Shown: one piece after another, positions 25,560 to 33,248 of the stretch
Layout: each line of letters starts with the position of its first letter
Numbering within the stretch: the stretch's first letter is position 1
Source of the DNA: Sva-07 sp963698565
GTDB taxonomy: Bacteria > Actinomycetota > Acidimicrobiia > Acidimicrobiales > Ilumatobacteraceae
Direction: 5' to 3'
NCBI GenBank assembly: GCA_963698565.1
Contig: CAVORH010000002.1
Location: 62,001 to 126,000 of the forward strand
DNA length: 64,000 bases
Program-made: the position numbers and the translations under genes
Notes under the pieces: model-generated
Database searches by the model: none
Told to the model about the DNA's origin: nothing
The model's input: the letters and a program-made list of their open reading frames with translations, nothing else

Positions 25560-27725
25560 ATGACCCAGCAGCACCCCGATCTCGCTGACGAACAGGCCTA
25601 CATCGACCACGCCTACGAGTGTCTGCGCGTGAGCCGCGAGGCCGCGTGGAGGCTCCGTGACCTCAACGAGGCCGACCTCGGCGGCACGTTCCAGGCACGA
25701 TTCGAGCGCAACGCCTTCGACGAAGCACTGCTGAAGCGGCTCGCCGACCTCGATCTCGGCAACGCGTCGTTGGTGTTCGGTCGCATCGATCGTTCGGCCG
25801 AGGCACCCGACGCAACCGAGAGCTTCCACATCGGTCGACTCGCGGTGGCCGACGAGGACCGCGAGCCCGTGGTGGTCGACTGGCGGGCGCCGGTCGCCGA
25901 GCCGTTCTACCGGGCGACCGGCCGCAACGCGATGGGGCTGCTCCGACGCCGCCACTTCGCCGTCGAGGGCCAGAAGCTGCTCGGGATCGAGGACGAACTC
26001 TTCGGGGAGGGCCACCTCGGGCTCGGCCACGACGACGGGCTCGACGCCGGTGTCGGTGACGGCGGCGACGGCGGATCTGCGACACCCGAGGGGTTGCGCG
26101 GATACTCCACCCTGCTCGCCGCGCTCGAACGTGGACGCACCGGCACGCTCGGCGACATCGTGGCCACGATCCAGGGCGAACAGGACGAGATCATCCGTTC
26201 GCCCCAGCACGGCGTCCTCGTCGTGCAGGGCGGGCCCGGCACCGGCAAGACGGTCGTGGCACTCCATCGCGCTGCCTACCTCCTCTACACCCACCGGTTT
26301 CCGCTCGAGGACCAGGGCGTCCTCGTGATCGGCCCGAACCGGGTGTTCCTGCGCTACATCGAACGGGTGCTGCCGTCGCTCGGTGAGGCCGGTGTCGAGC
26401 AGGTCGTGCTCTCCGATCTCGTGCCCGGGGTCGACTTCCTCCGACCCGGCGACCGCGAGGGGGCCGACTCGCCGACCGCTGCCCGGCTCAAGGGCGACAT
26501 CCGGATGTCCGACGTCATCGACCAGGCGATCAACGACCGCGAGCGCCCGTTGCGCGACGACCTGGTGATCCCGTTCCGCACCGGCTACGTGCGCCTTCGG
26601 GTCGAGGAGTCGGCCCGCATCGTCAAGGCGGCCCGCCGTCGGTTCCGACGCCACAACAGCGGGCGTCGATTCGTGGAGACCGAGGTGTGGTCGGCGCTGG
26701 CGGCGAGCTTCCACGACAGCGAGATCGGGCCGCACCAGGTGAAGGACACGTTGCGCGGCACCCCCGAGATCCGCGAGGCGCTCGACCGGATGTGGCCCCT
26801 GTTGACCCCGGCGCAACTGCTCCACGACCTGTTCGGTTCCAAGGCGTTGCTCAAGCTCGCGGCACGCGGCGTGCTCGACGAGGCCGAGGCGTTGGCCCTG
26901 TTCCGCCCCCGCAGCGAATCGGTGCACGACGTTCGGTGGACGCCCGCCGACGTCGCACTGCTCGACGATGCACGCGACGTGCTCGGACCCAAGCCCGGTC
27001 GCAACGGCAAGATCGACGACGCCGACGAGATCCGCACGTACGGCCACATCGTGATCGACGAGGTCCAGGACCTCACCCCGATGCAGCTGAAGATGGCGAC
27101 CCGGCGTTCGCTCAACGGTGCGATGACGATCGTCGGCGACCTCGCCCAGGCGACCGGTCCGTTGGCCCCGTCCGACTGGGACCAGGTGCTCGACCACCTC
27201 CCGGACCGGAAGCCGGCGCGGGTGATCGGGCTCTCGGTCGGCTACCGGATCCCGGGCCAGATCATGGAGCTCGCGAACAAGGTGATGGCGGTCGCGACGC
27301 CCACGCTGCGGTCGCCGGTGTCGGTGCGCATCGGCGACGCCAGCCCGGTCATCGTGCGCGCCGAGCGGTCCGAGCTGCTCGGCCCGACGGTCGCCGCCGA
27401 AGTGATCGCTCTCATCGATCTCCTCCCGCGCGCCAGCCTCGGCGTGATCGCCCCCGACGCGATGATCGACGAACTGTCCGAGCACCTCACTGCGGCGGGG
27501 GTCAACCACGGTACGGCCACCCGCACCGGGCTCGACGACGGCGTCACACTCGTGCCGGTCAGCGTGGTGAAGGGCCTCGAACTCGACGCGGTCGTCGTGG
27601 TCGAACCGGCCCAGATCGTCGCCGACCACGAACACGGGATGCGGTCGTTGTACGTCGCCCTCACCCGGCCCACGCAGCGCCTCAGCATCGTCCACGCCGA
27701 CGAGCTTCCCGAACCGCTCCGCTGA
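25560..27725 (+). CDS. helD: HelD-family UvrD-like ATPase (RNA polymerase recycling factor)
   Basis: 721-residue superfamily 1 protein. The N-terminal arm (YIDHAYECLRVSREAAWRLRDL) and RDREPVVVDWRAPVAEPFYRAT match HelD, which removes stalled RNA polymerase from DNA. Walker A VVQGGPGTGKTVVALHRAAYLL is near residue 222, Walker B IVIDEVQDLTPMQLKM near 497, and the C-terminal VSVVKGLELDAVVVVEP and LYVALTRPTQRLSIVH complete motifs IV-VI. Residues 160-180 are Gly/Asp-rich. A TAGCAT hexamer (25540-25545) lies 14 bases before the ATG. Some actinobacterial homologues confer rifampicin tolerance; I saw no rifamycin-associated element. Confidence 0.88.
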   Translation: MTQQHPDLADEQAYIDHAYECLRVSREAAWRLRDLNEADLGGTFQARFERNAFDEALLKRLADLDLGNASLVFGRIDRSAEAPDATESFHIGRLAVADEDREPVVVDWRAPVAEPFYRATGRNAMGLLRRRHFAVEGQKLLGIEDELFGEGHLGLGHDDGLDAGVGDGGDGGSATPEGLRGYSTLLAALERGRTGTLGDIVATIQGEQDEIIRSPQHGVLVVQGGPGTGKTVVALHRAAYLLYTHRFPLEDQGVLVIGPNRVFLRYIERVLPSLGEAGVEQVVLSDLVPGVDFLRPGDREGADSPTAARLKGDIRMSDVIDQAINDRERPLRDDLVIPFRTGYVRLRVEESARIVKAARRRFRRHNSGRRFVETEVWSALAASFHDSEIGPHQVKDTLRGTPEIREALDRMWPLLTPAQLLHDLFGSKALLKLAARGVLDEAEALALFRPRSESVHDVRWTPADVALLDDARDVLGPKPGRNGKIDDADEIRTYGHIVIDEVQDLTPMQLKMATRRSLNGAMTIVGDLAQATGPLAPSDWDQVLDHLPDRKPARVIGLSVGYRIPGQIMELANKVMAVATPTLRSPVSVRIGDASPVIVRAERSELLGPTVAAEVIALIDLLPRASLGVIAPDAMIDELSEHLTAAGVNHGTATRTGLDDGVTLVPVSVVKGLELDAVVVVEPAQIVADHEHGMRSLYVALTRPTQRLSIVHADELPEPLR

Positions 27726-27738
27726 GCGGTTCGGCCGC

Positions 27739-28173
27739 TCAGCCGTCGCCGGTGTACCGGTCGACGAGATCGGTGAGGATCGAGAAGGCCTTGTCCGCGT
27801 CGGCGGGCCGCACGCGCACCACGGCGTTGCGGGCCATGTCGACCGTGGTCTGGATACCGCCGACGAGGTCGGGCCGGGCTGCCTCGACCTCGGGCTTGGC
27901 GACGACCCAGATCGCCTCGATCTGGCGGAGGGTCGCTCGTTCGTCGCCGTCCGCCGAGATCTGCGCGCTGAGTCGGCTCATCTCGGCGGACAGCTCGGGG
28001 AGGAGCTCTGCTGCTGTTCCGACGATCGGCAGGGTGGTGGTGGGGGCGATCGTGCCGTCGCCATCGGTCACGGCGACCGGTGCGTCGACGTCGACGACCG
28101 TCTCGGCGCAGGCGGACACGCCGAGTGTCAGTGCGGCGATCGTGGTCAGGGTGACCGCGGTGAGCCGGTTCAC
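27739..28173 (-). CDS. Hypothetical lipoprotein
   Basis: 144-residue protein with a lipoprotein signal (NRLTAVTLTTIAALTLGVSAC, lipobox GVSAC), then a short Thr/Pro linker and a predicted all-helical domain of about 100 residues (AAELLPELSAEMSRLSAQIS, ARNAVVRVRPADADKAFSIL). No family recognised. The GTG start overlaps the dtxR stop, so it is cotranscribed and translationally coupled with the metal regulator; a role in metal handling is possible but nothing in the sequence shows metal ligands. Confidence 0.65.
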   Translation of the reverse strand: MNRLTAVTLTTIAALTLGVSACAETVVDVDAPVAVTDGDGTIAPTTTLPIVGTAAELLPELSAEMSRLSAQISADGDERATLRQIEAIWVVAKPEVEAARPDLVGGIQTTVDMARNAVVRVRPADADKAFSILTDLVDRYTGDG

Positions 28174-28829
28174 GAGGTGACCAGGATGCGTTCGCTGGCG
28201 AACGACCCCACGCCGATGTGGCGGCCGTCGATCTCGACCGTGAGGGTGCCGTCGGGCGATGCAGCGGTGACGACACCACGGTTGCCGGGCTGGATCGCCG
28301 ATGCTTCGAGGAACTCCAACAGGCCCGGCTCGAATTCGAGCTCTTCGGTGATCCGCCGGACGGTGAACGGTGACCCGACCGTGACGTTCGACAACGGGGC
28401 CGAGTCGGGCGCCTCGTAACCCGACCCGGGGATCGGGTTGCCGTGCGGGCAGGTCGTCGGTTCGCCGAGCAGGTCGTTGAGTGCCCGTTCGACCGAGTCG
28501 CTCATGATGTGCTCCCACTTGCCGGCCTCGTGGTGCGCTTCCGCCCAGGACAGCTTGAGGACATCGGTGAGGAACACCTCGGCGAGACGGTGCCGACGAA
28601 CGACCCGCTCGCCGAGACGGCGGCCGGCCTCGGTGAGGTGGATGCCGTCGTCGGAGCTGATCAGGCCCTCGGTTTCGAGGCGCTTCATCATCTCGCTGAC
28701 CGCTGGGCGGGACACCTGCAGCCGTTCGGCGATGCGCGCCTGGATCACTTCGACGTCGTCTTCGTGCAGCTCGAAGATGCACTCGCAGTATTCCTCGAAC
28801 GCGGGATGGTGCTCACCGCTCGCAGGCAT
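28170..28829 (-). CDS. DtxR/IdeR-family metal-dependent transcriptional regulator
   Basis: 219-residue regulator. The N-terminal winged helix-turn-helix includes ERLQVSRPAVSEMMKRLETEGLI (about residues 34-56), the recognition helix pattern of DtxR. The dimerisation and metal domain follows with RHRLAEVFLTDVLKL, the His/Glu-rich HHEAGKWEHIMSD, and the diagnostic CPHGNPIPGSG. A C-terminal SH3-like FeoA domain extends from about residue 150. Full length for iron-type regulators; Fe versus Mn specificity is not certain. The ATG at 28829 has TAGGAT (28836-28841) 6 bases upstream, suggesting a leaderless transcript. Confidence 0.9.
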   Translation of the reverse strand: MPASGEHHPAFEEYCECIFELHEDDVEVIQARIAERLQVSRPAVSEMMKRLETEGLISSDDGIHLTEAGRRLGERVVRRHRLAEVFLTDVLKLSWAEAHHEAGKWEHIMSDSVERALNDLLGEPTTCPHGNPIPGSGYEAPDSAPLSNVTVGSPFTVRRITEELEFEPGLLEFLEASAIQPGNRGVVTAASPDGTLTVEIDGRHIGVGSFASERILVTS

Positions 28830-28876
28830 GCAGCGATCCTACCGGGAGCCCCCTCGCCCCGCCCCCGGTCGGAGCG

Positions 28877-30580
28877 TCAGGCCTGGAGGCGCCGGAGCCA
28901 GCTCTCGGCGTAGCGGAGGCGTCGTTCGAGTTGCTCGGTGGTGGCCGTGGCGACGCGGGTGACGCCGGCGAGGCGATTCATCTCGCCCTGGACCTTGGCG
29001 TGGTTCCACCCGGTGATGTCGACGAGGCGTTTCGCGACGTGGGCGTTGCGGGTGCGCAGCTCGTCCTTGCGTTCGGCGACGCTGAGCGACCCCGACGGCA
29101 CGAGACCGGCCGCGGTGGGGACATCGGGCAGGTCGAGGCTGAGCGACGGATCGGCGACGAACAGCGGTTCGCCGATCTCCAGTTCGTCGTCGTAGCGAGC
29201 GGTGGTGAGGTCGTCGGGCGAGAACAGCGGTTCGTAGCGCACGCCCTGTTCGGTGACCGTGTGCACCGTGATGTCGGTCGCGGTTGCGGAGACCACGGAG
29301 AACAGTGCGAGCTGTTCGGCGGCGTCGTCGGGGTGCACCTGGTCGTCGAGTCCACCGTCGACCTGGAAGTCGTCGGTGTCGTCGTCGGTGCCCGGGGGAC
29401 GCAGGATGTGCCGGCGCGCCTCGGCGATCTCGAAGGCATGGGTGCGCAAGCGCGGATCGTCGGGGATGTAGACGTAGGCCTTCTGGCTCGTCCGCCCCGA
29501 CTGCCACCGGACGAAACGCCCGACGGCCTGGCGGAAGAACAGCTCGGTCGACGTGGTGGTGGCGAACACGCCGACGCGCAGCCGCGGGATGTCGACCCCT
29601 TCGGACACCATGCGGACCGCCACGAGCCACGGTCGATCGTTGTGGCTGAACTCGGCGATCTTCTTCGACGCGGTCGGGTCGTCGCTGACGACCACGTCGG
29701 CGGGGGTGCCGAAGCGGTCACGCAGGAGCCGGGCGATGCCCTGCGCGTGGTCCTGGTCGATCGCGATGACGAGGCCACCGGCGTCGCGATGGTCCTGACG
29801 GATCGAGCGGAGCTGCTCGTTGGCACGGGAGAGCACGCTGGGCATCCACTCGCCCTCGAGGCTGAGCGCCGTGCGCAGACGCATCGACACCTGGTCCTTG
29901 GTGAGTTCGTCCTGGAAGCTCGCCGTGAGCACGTCGCCCGCCGCCGTCGTCCACTCCATCTCGCCGTCGACGCGTGGGAAGTAGACGGGTCGGACGACGC
30001 CGCCGTCGCGGAGTGCATCGGCGTAGCCGTAGGTGTAGTCGGCGTGGGCCATGTCGCCCTCGTCGCCGGAGGCGTCGTAGCGGACGAACGGGATCTGCAC
30101 GGCGTCGCTGCGGAACGGCGTGCCCGACAGCGAGAGCCGACGTGCGGCGTGCCCGAACGCGACGCGGATGCTGTCGCCCCACGCGCGCTCGTGGCCGGCG
30201 TGGTGGATCTCGTCGAGGATCACGAATCCGTCGGCCGAGAGACCGGCCAGCTTCGATGCGGTGTTGCCGGTGGCGATCTGCTGGTAGGTGGTGACGAGGC
30301 CGTGCACGTCGCGGGCCAACCCGTCGCCGGGGCTCCAGTCGGGGTCGAGTTGCAGGCCGAGGCGGTGGGCGGCGAGTGACCACTGCACCTTGAGATGACT
30401 CGTCGGCGCGACGACCACGAGGGTGCGGGGTTCGTCGGCCAGCGTGGCGCGGGCACAGGTGAGGGCGAACGTGGTCTTGCCGGCTCCGGGGGTGGCCACG
30501 GCGAGGAAGTCGGGATCCGGGCTGGCCCGGAACCGCTCGTACGCGGCGCGTTGCCAGGGTCGCAGGGTCACGGTCGGCAT
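28877..30580 (-). CDS. DEAD/DEAH-box helicase (type III restriction / SSL2-like)
   Basis: 567-residue superfamily 2 helicase. PTVTLRPWQRAAYERF begins the Q-like region; Walker A ATPGAGKTTFALTCA (about residue 27), Walker B FVILDEIHHAGHERAW (about 117), motif III SLSGTPFRSD, and the C-terminal motifs WLVAVRMVSEGVDIPRLRV and FFRQAVGRFVRW (motif VI). The C-terminal 170 residues have no recognised domain. No methyltransferase or nuclease gene is adjacent, so it is not part of a visible restriction system. DNA repair is the usual guess for such solo actinobacterial helicases. Confidence 0.85.
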   Translation of the reverse strand: MPTVTLRPWQRAAYERFRASPDPDFLAVATPGAGKTTFALTCARATLADEPRTLVVVAPTSHLKVQWSLAAHRLGLQLDPDWSPGDGLARDVHGLVTTYQQIATGNTASKLAGLSADGFVILDEIHHAGHERAWGDSIRVAFGHAARRLSLSGTPFRSDAVQIPFVRYDASGDEGDMAHADYTYGYADALRDGGVVRPVYFPRVDGEMEWTTAAGDVLTASFQDELTKDQVSMRLRTALSLEGEWMPSVLSRANEQLRSIRQDHRDAGGLVIAIDQDHAQGIARLLRDRFGTPADVVVSDDPTASKKIAEFSHNDRPWLVAVRMVSEGVDIPRLRVGVFATTTSTELFFRQAVGRFVRWQSGRTSQKAYVYIPDDPRLRTHAFEIAEARRHILRPPGTDDDTDDFQVDGGLDDQVHPDDAAEQLALFSVVSATATDITVHTVTEQGVRYEPLFSPDDLTTARYDDELEIGEPLFVADPSLSLDLPDVPTAAGLVPSGSLSVAERKDELRTRNAHVAKRLVDITGWNHAKVQGEMNRLAGVTRVATATTEQLERRLRYAESWLRRLQA

Positions 30581-30635
30581 CGGCCTCCCGAGTCTGGCGC
30601 CGCCCGCCCCGACCCCCAACCCTCCCGTCAACCAT

Positions 30636-30690
30636 CCCGAAAAATGCCGGGTTGGTCGCGCCCACCGCGACGATCCGGGCATTTTTCGGG
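30636..30690. repeat. Large nested inverted repeat in the divergent promoter region
   Basis: CCCGAAAAATGCC (30636-30648) and GGCATTTTTCGGG (30678-30690) are perfect 13-base inverted arms; the 29-base loop contains a second palindrome GTCGCG/CGCGAC (30655-30660, 30666-30671). It is AT-richer in the arms than anything around it and lies between the divergent helicase and ABC-F genes. It could be an operator, a transcript hairpin or a dispersed repeat. Confidence 0.6.
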
Positions 30691-30714
30691 GAGGCGAGGG
30701 CGAAGGGGGTGGGG

Positions 30715-30743
30715 TACGGTGGCGGGCGATGTCCGATCAGTGA
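30715..30743 (+). promoter_or_regulatory. Putative -10 and four-residue leader ORF for the ABC-F gene
   Basis: TACGGT (30715-30720) resembles the leaderless -10 hexamers of this genome and is followed 8 bases later by ATG-TCC-GAT-CAG-TGA (MSDQ, 30729-30743). A leader of about 35 bases then reaches CTGGAGG and the ABC-F ATG. Translated mini-ORFs before ABC-F genes can sense ribosome-targeting drugs. Confidence 0.35.
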
Positions 30744-30779
30744 GCCGTCCACCGTCCGTTCGTTCCTGGAGGTGCCGTC

Positions 30780-32417
30780 ATGGCCGCGTCGCTCATCGCT
30801 CGTCAACTCACCGTCGTCCGAGGCCCACTCGTCGTCCTCGATGCCGTCGATCTCACACTGGCCCCCGGCCACCGGGTCGGGTTGATCGGTCCCAACGGGG
30901 TCGGCAAGTCGACGCTGCTCGGCGCGCTCGCCGGCGACGTCGCCCTCGATCGCGGGTCGGTGGTGGCCACGCCCCAGTTGGCCAACATCGGCCTCCTGCC
31001 GCAGGAGCCCGCTCGCTCGGCCTCGGAGACCGTCCGGGCCTTCCTCGGTCGCCGCAGTGGTGTGACCGCGGCGCAGGGCGAACTCGATGCCGCCGCGAAC
31101 GCCCTCGCTGCCGGTGAGCCCGGCGCAGACGACCGGTACTCGGACGCACTCGAACGATGGCTCGCGCTCGGTGCCGCCGACTTCGACGCACGGGTCGGGG
31201 AGACCTGGGCGGAACTCGGTCTCGACCCCGGGCTGCTCGACCAGCCGACGCTCACACTCTCCGGTGGGGAAGCGGCGAGGGGTTCGCTCGCGTCGCTGTT
31301 GCTCTCGCGGTACGACGTGTTCCTGCTCGACGAACCCACGAACGACCTCGACCTCGACGGCCTCGCACGGCTCGAGCGATGGATCCTCGGCCTCGACGCG
31401 CCGGTGCTGCTCGTGAGCCACGACCGCACGTTCCTCGAGCGGGTGATCACCGACGTCGTCGAGATCGACCACCACTCGCACCGCGCCGAGTGGTACGCGG
31501 GCGGCTGGTCGGCGTTCCTCGCAGAACGGGAGCTGGCCAAGCTCCACGCACAACAGCGATTCGACGAGTACGACTCGAAACGATCGGCTCTCCAGCAGCG
31601 AGCGCAACGCGAGCGGGAGTGGGCGACGCAGGGGCAGTCGAAGGTGAGGAAGTCGGGCGAGAACGACAAGCACATCCGGCACTTCAAGATCAACCAGACC
31701 GAGCAACTCGCCGGCCGTGCCGCCCGCACCCAGAAGGCTGCCGAACGGCTCGACGAGGTCGACGAGCCTCGGCAGCCATGGGAGCTGCGCTTGACGATCC
31801 CGACCGCCGGTCGCAGCGGTGATGTCGTGGCGACCGCCCGGGGCGCCATCGTCGATCGTGGCGGGTTCCGCCTCGGGCCGGTCGATCTCGACCTGCGTGT
31901 CGGTGACCGTGTGGCACTGGTCGGCCCCAACGGCAGCGGGAAGACCACCCTGATCGGGATGCTGCTCGGCCGGATCGAGCCGACGGACGGGACCGCCGGA
32001 CTCGGCGCGAGCGTGGTGGTCGGCGAGATCGAACAGGCTCGCTCCGAGCTGCTCGGCACCGAGGCGCTGCTCGACGCGTTCGTCGCCGCGACGGGCCTGA
32101 CGATCGCCGACGCCCGCACGCTCCTCGCCAAGTTCGGGCTCGGCGCCGAGCACGTCCATCGCGGAGCCGCAACGTTGTCGCCGGGGGAGCGGACCCGAGC
32201 GTCGTTGGCGTTGCTGATGGCCAATGGCGCCAACCTGCTCGTGCTCGACGAACCGACGAACCACCTCGATCTCCCTGCGATCGAGCAGTTGGAGCAGGCG
32301 CTCGACACGTTCGAGGGCACCGTGATCCTGGTCACCCACGACCGGGCCCTGCTCGAACGGGTCCGCCTCACCCGGACGTTCGATCTCGACGACGGAATGG
32401 TGACCGAGCGGGCGTGA
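30780..32417 (+). CDS. ABC-F family ATP-binding protein
   Basis: 545-residue protein with two ABC ATPase domains and no membrane domain: Walker A GLIGPNGVGKSTLLGAL (about residue 35) and ALVGPNGSGKTTLIGML (about 380); signatures TLSGGEAARGSLA and TLSPGERTRASLA; Walker B FLLDEPTNDLDLDG and LVLDEPTNHLDLPA. A charged interdomain linker of about 80 residues (residues 255-330, rich in Lys/Arg/Gln) is the ribosome-contacting segment of ABC-F proteins. These translation factors act in the E site; some give antibiotic resistance. It resembles the antibiotic-resistance-like actinobacterial type, but specificity cannot be inferred. RBS GGAGG lies 9 bases before the ATG. Confidence 0.92.
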   Translation: MAASLIARQLTVVRGPLVVLDAVDLTLAPGHRVGLIGPNGVGKSTLLGALAGDVALDRGSVVATPQLANIGLLPQEPARSASETVRAFLGRRSGVTAAQGELDAAANALAAGEPGADDRYSDALERWLALGAADFDARVGETWAELGLDPGLLDQPTLTLSGGEAARGSLASLLLSRYDVFLLDEPTNDLDLDGLARLERWILGLDAPVLLVSHDRTFLERVITDVVEIDHHSHRAEWYAGGWSAFLAERELAKLHAQQRFDEYDSKRSALQQRAQREREWATQGQSKVRKSGENDKHIRHFKINQTEQLAGRAARTQKAAERLDEVDEPRQPWELRLTIPTAGRSGDVVATARGAIVDRGGFRLGPVDLDLRVGDRVALVGPNGSGKTTLIGMLLGRIEPTDGTAGLGASVVVGEIEQARSELLGTEALLDAFVAATGLTIADARTLLAKFGLGAEHVHRGAATLSPGERTRASLALLMANGANLLVLDEPTNHLDLPAIEQLEQALDTFEGTVILVTHDRALLERVRLTRTFDLDDGMVTERA

Positions 32418-32492
32418 GGCGGGTGATGTGACAGAAGTCCTGATTTCCACGGTCGGGGAACTCGGTGGACACCCACGACGACCTGACCGTTC

Positions 32493-33134
32493 GTGAACCA
32501 TCGAACCACCGCCCTCCTCGCCCCGGTCGCCGCTCTCGCGCTGACGTTCTCGCTCGCCGCGTGCGGCAGCGACGACGACTCCGCGAGTGACACGACCAGC
32601 GCTCCCGAAGCCACCACTGCCATGGACGGCACCGCCATGGACGACAGCGCCATGGACGACAGCGCCATGGACGACAGCGCCATGGACGGCGGTGAGGCCA
32701 CCGTGGGTGACATCAGCGTCACCGGCGTCTGGATGCGCGAGCCCGCAGAGGGCCAGACCCGGTCCGCGGCCTACGGCACGATCACCAACAACGGCGACAG
32801 CGACGTGACGCTGGTGAGTGCGTCGGTGCCGTTCGACGCCACCGTCGAGATCCACGAGACGATCATGGGCGACGACGGGTCGATGCAGATGCAGGAGGTG
32901 CCCGAGGGATTCGTGGTGCCGGCCGGCGGGAGCTTCACCCTGGAACCGGGTGGCCCGCACATCATGCTGATCGACATCGACCCGGCCGACATCACGGGCA
33001 CGATCGACGTGACGATGGTGTTCGACGACGGCACCGAGGTGACCGTCGGCGCACCGGTCCGTCCGTTGGTCATGGAGATGGCCGACGACATGGGCGACAT
33101 GGGTGGCGACATGACCGAGACCACCGAGGGCTGA
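32493..33134 (+). CDS. PCu(A)C-type periplasmic copper chaperone lipoprotein
   Basis: 213-residue lipoprotein (lipobox LAAC). The mature N-terminus has five 5-residue repeats around AMDDS (residues 43-67), then a DUF461/PCuAC domain: VTGVWMREPAEGQTRSAAYG, VEIHETIMGDDGSMQMQEVP with the His and Met copper ligands (HxnMxM), and GGPHIMLIDI with the second His/Met pair. PCuAC delivers Cu(I) to cytochrome oxidase CuA. The C-terminus is again Met/Asp-rich (MEMADDMGDMGGDM), which may bind additional copper. Start GTG 32493. Confidence 0.9.
   Translation: MNHRTTALLAPVAALALTFSLAACGSDDDSASDTTSAPEATTAMDGTAMDDSAMDDSAMDDSAMDGGEATVGDISVTGVWMREPAEGQTRSAAYGTITNNGDSDVTLVSASVPFDATVEIHETIMGDDGSMQMQEVPEGFVVPAGGSFTLEPGGPHIMLIDIDPADITGTIDVTMVFDDGTEVTVGAPVRPLVMEMADDMGDMGGDMTETTEG
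32619..32693 (+). repeat. Five tandem 15-base coding repeats (AMDDS) in the copper chaperone
   Basis: Units begin GCCATGGACG: the three central ones are identical GCCATGGACGACAGC, and the flanking two differ in the last six bases. They encode AMDGT-(AMDDS)3-AMDGG. In-frame tandem repeats of this kind can vary in number by slippage. Confidence 0.85.
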
Positions 33135-33143
33135 CATCCGCTG

Positions 33144-33184
33144 CGATGAGTTTCGGCGCCACCTGTTCGCGCCGAAACTCATCG
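33144..33184. terminator. Perfect 16-base inverted repeat after the copper chaperone gene
   Basis: CGATGAGTTTCGGCGC (33144-33159) and its exact complement (33169-33184) flank a 9-base loop, ten bases after the copper chaperone stop and 60 bases before lhr. A strong hairpin, plausible as a transcription terminator, but no T-run follows. Confidence 0.55.
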
Positions 33185-33248
33185 GGCTGGGGGAAACGGG
33201 TCGGCTGACCGGGCCGCTGGGTAGCGTGACCCGATCGCTGCGCACCCG

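Noticed and set aside
28877..30580. Helicase considered as part of a restriction or defence system
   Set aside because: No methyltransferase, nuclease, or defence partner is adjacent; neighbours are dtxR and an ABC-F gene.
32619..32693. 15-base tandem units considered as a regulatory repeat
   Set aside because: They are in frame within the copper chaperone gene and encode AMDDS, so they are treated as coding.
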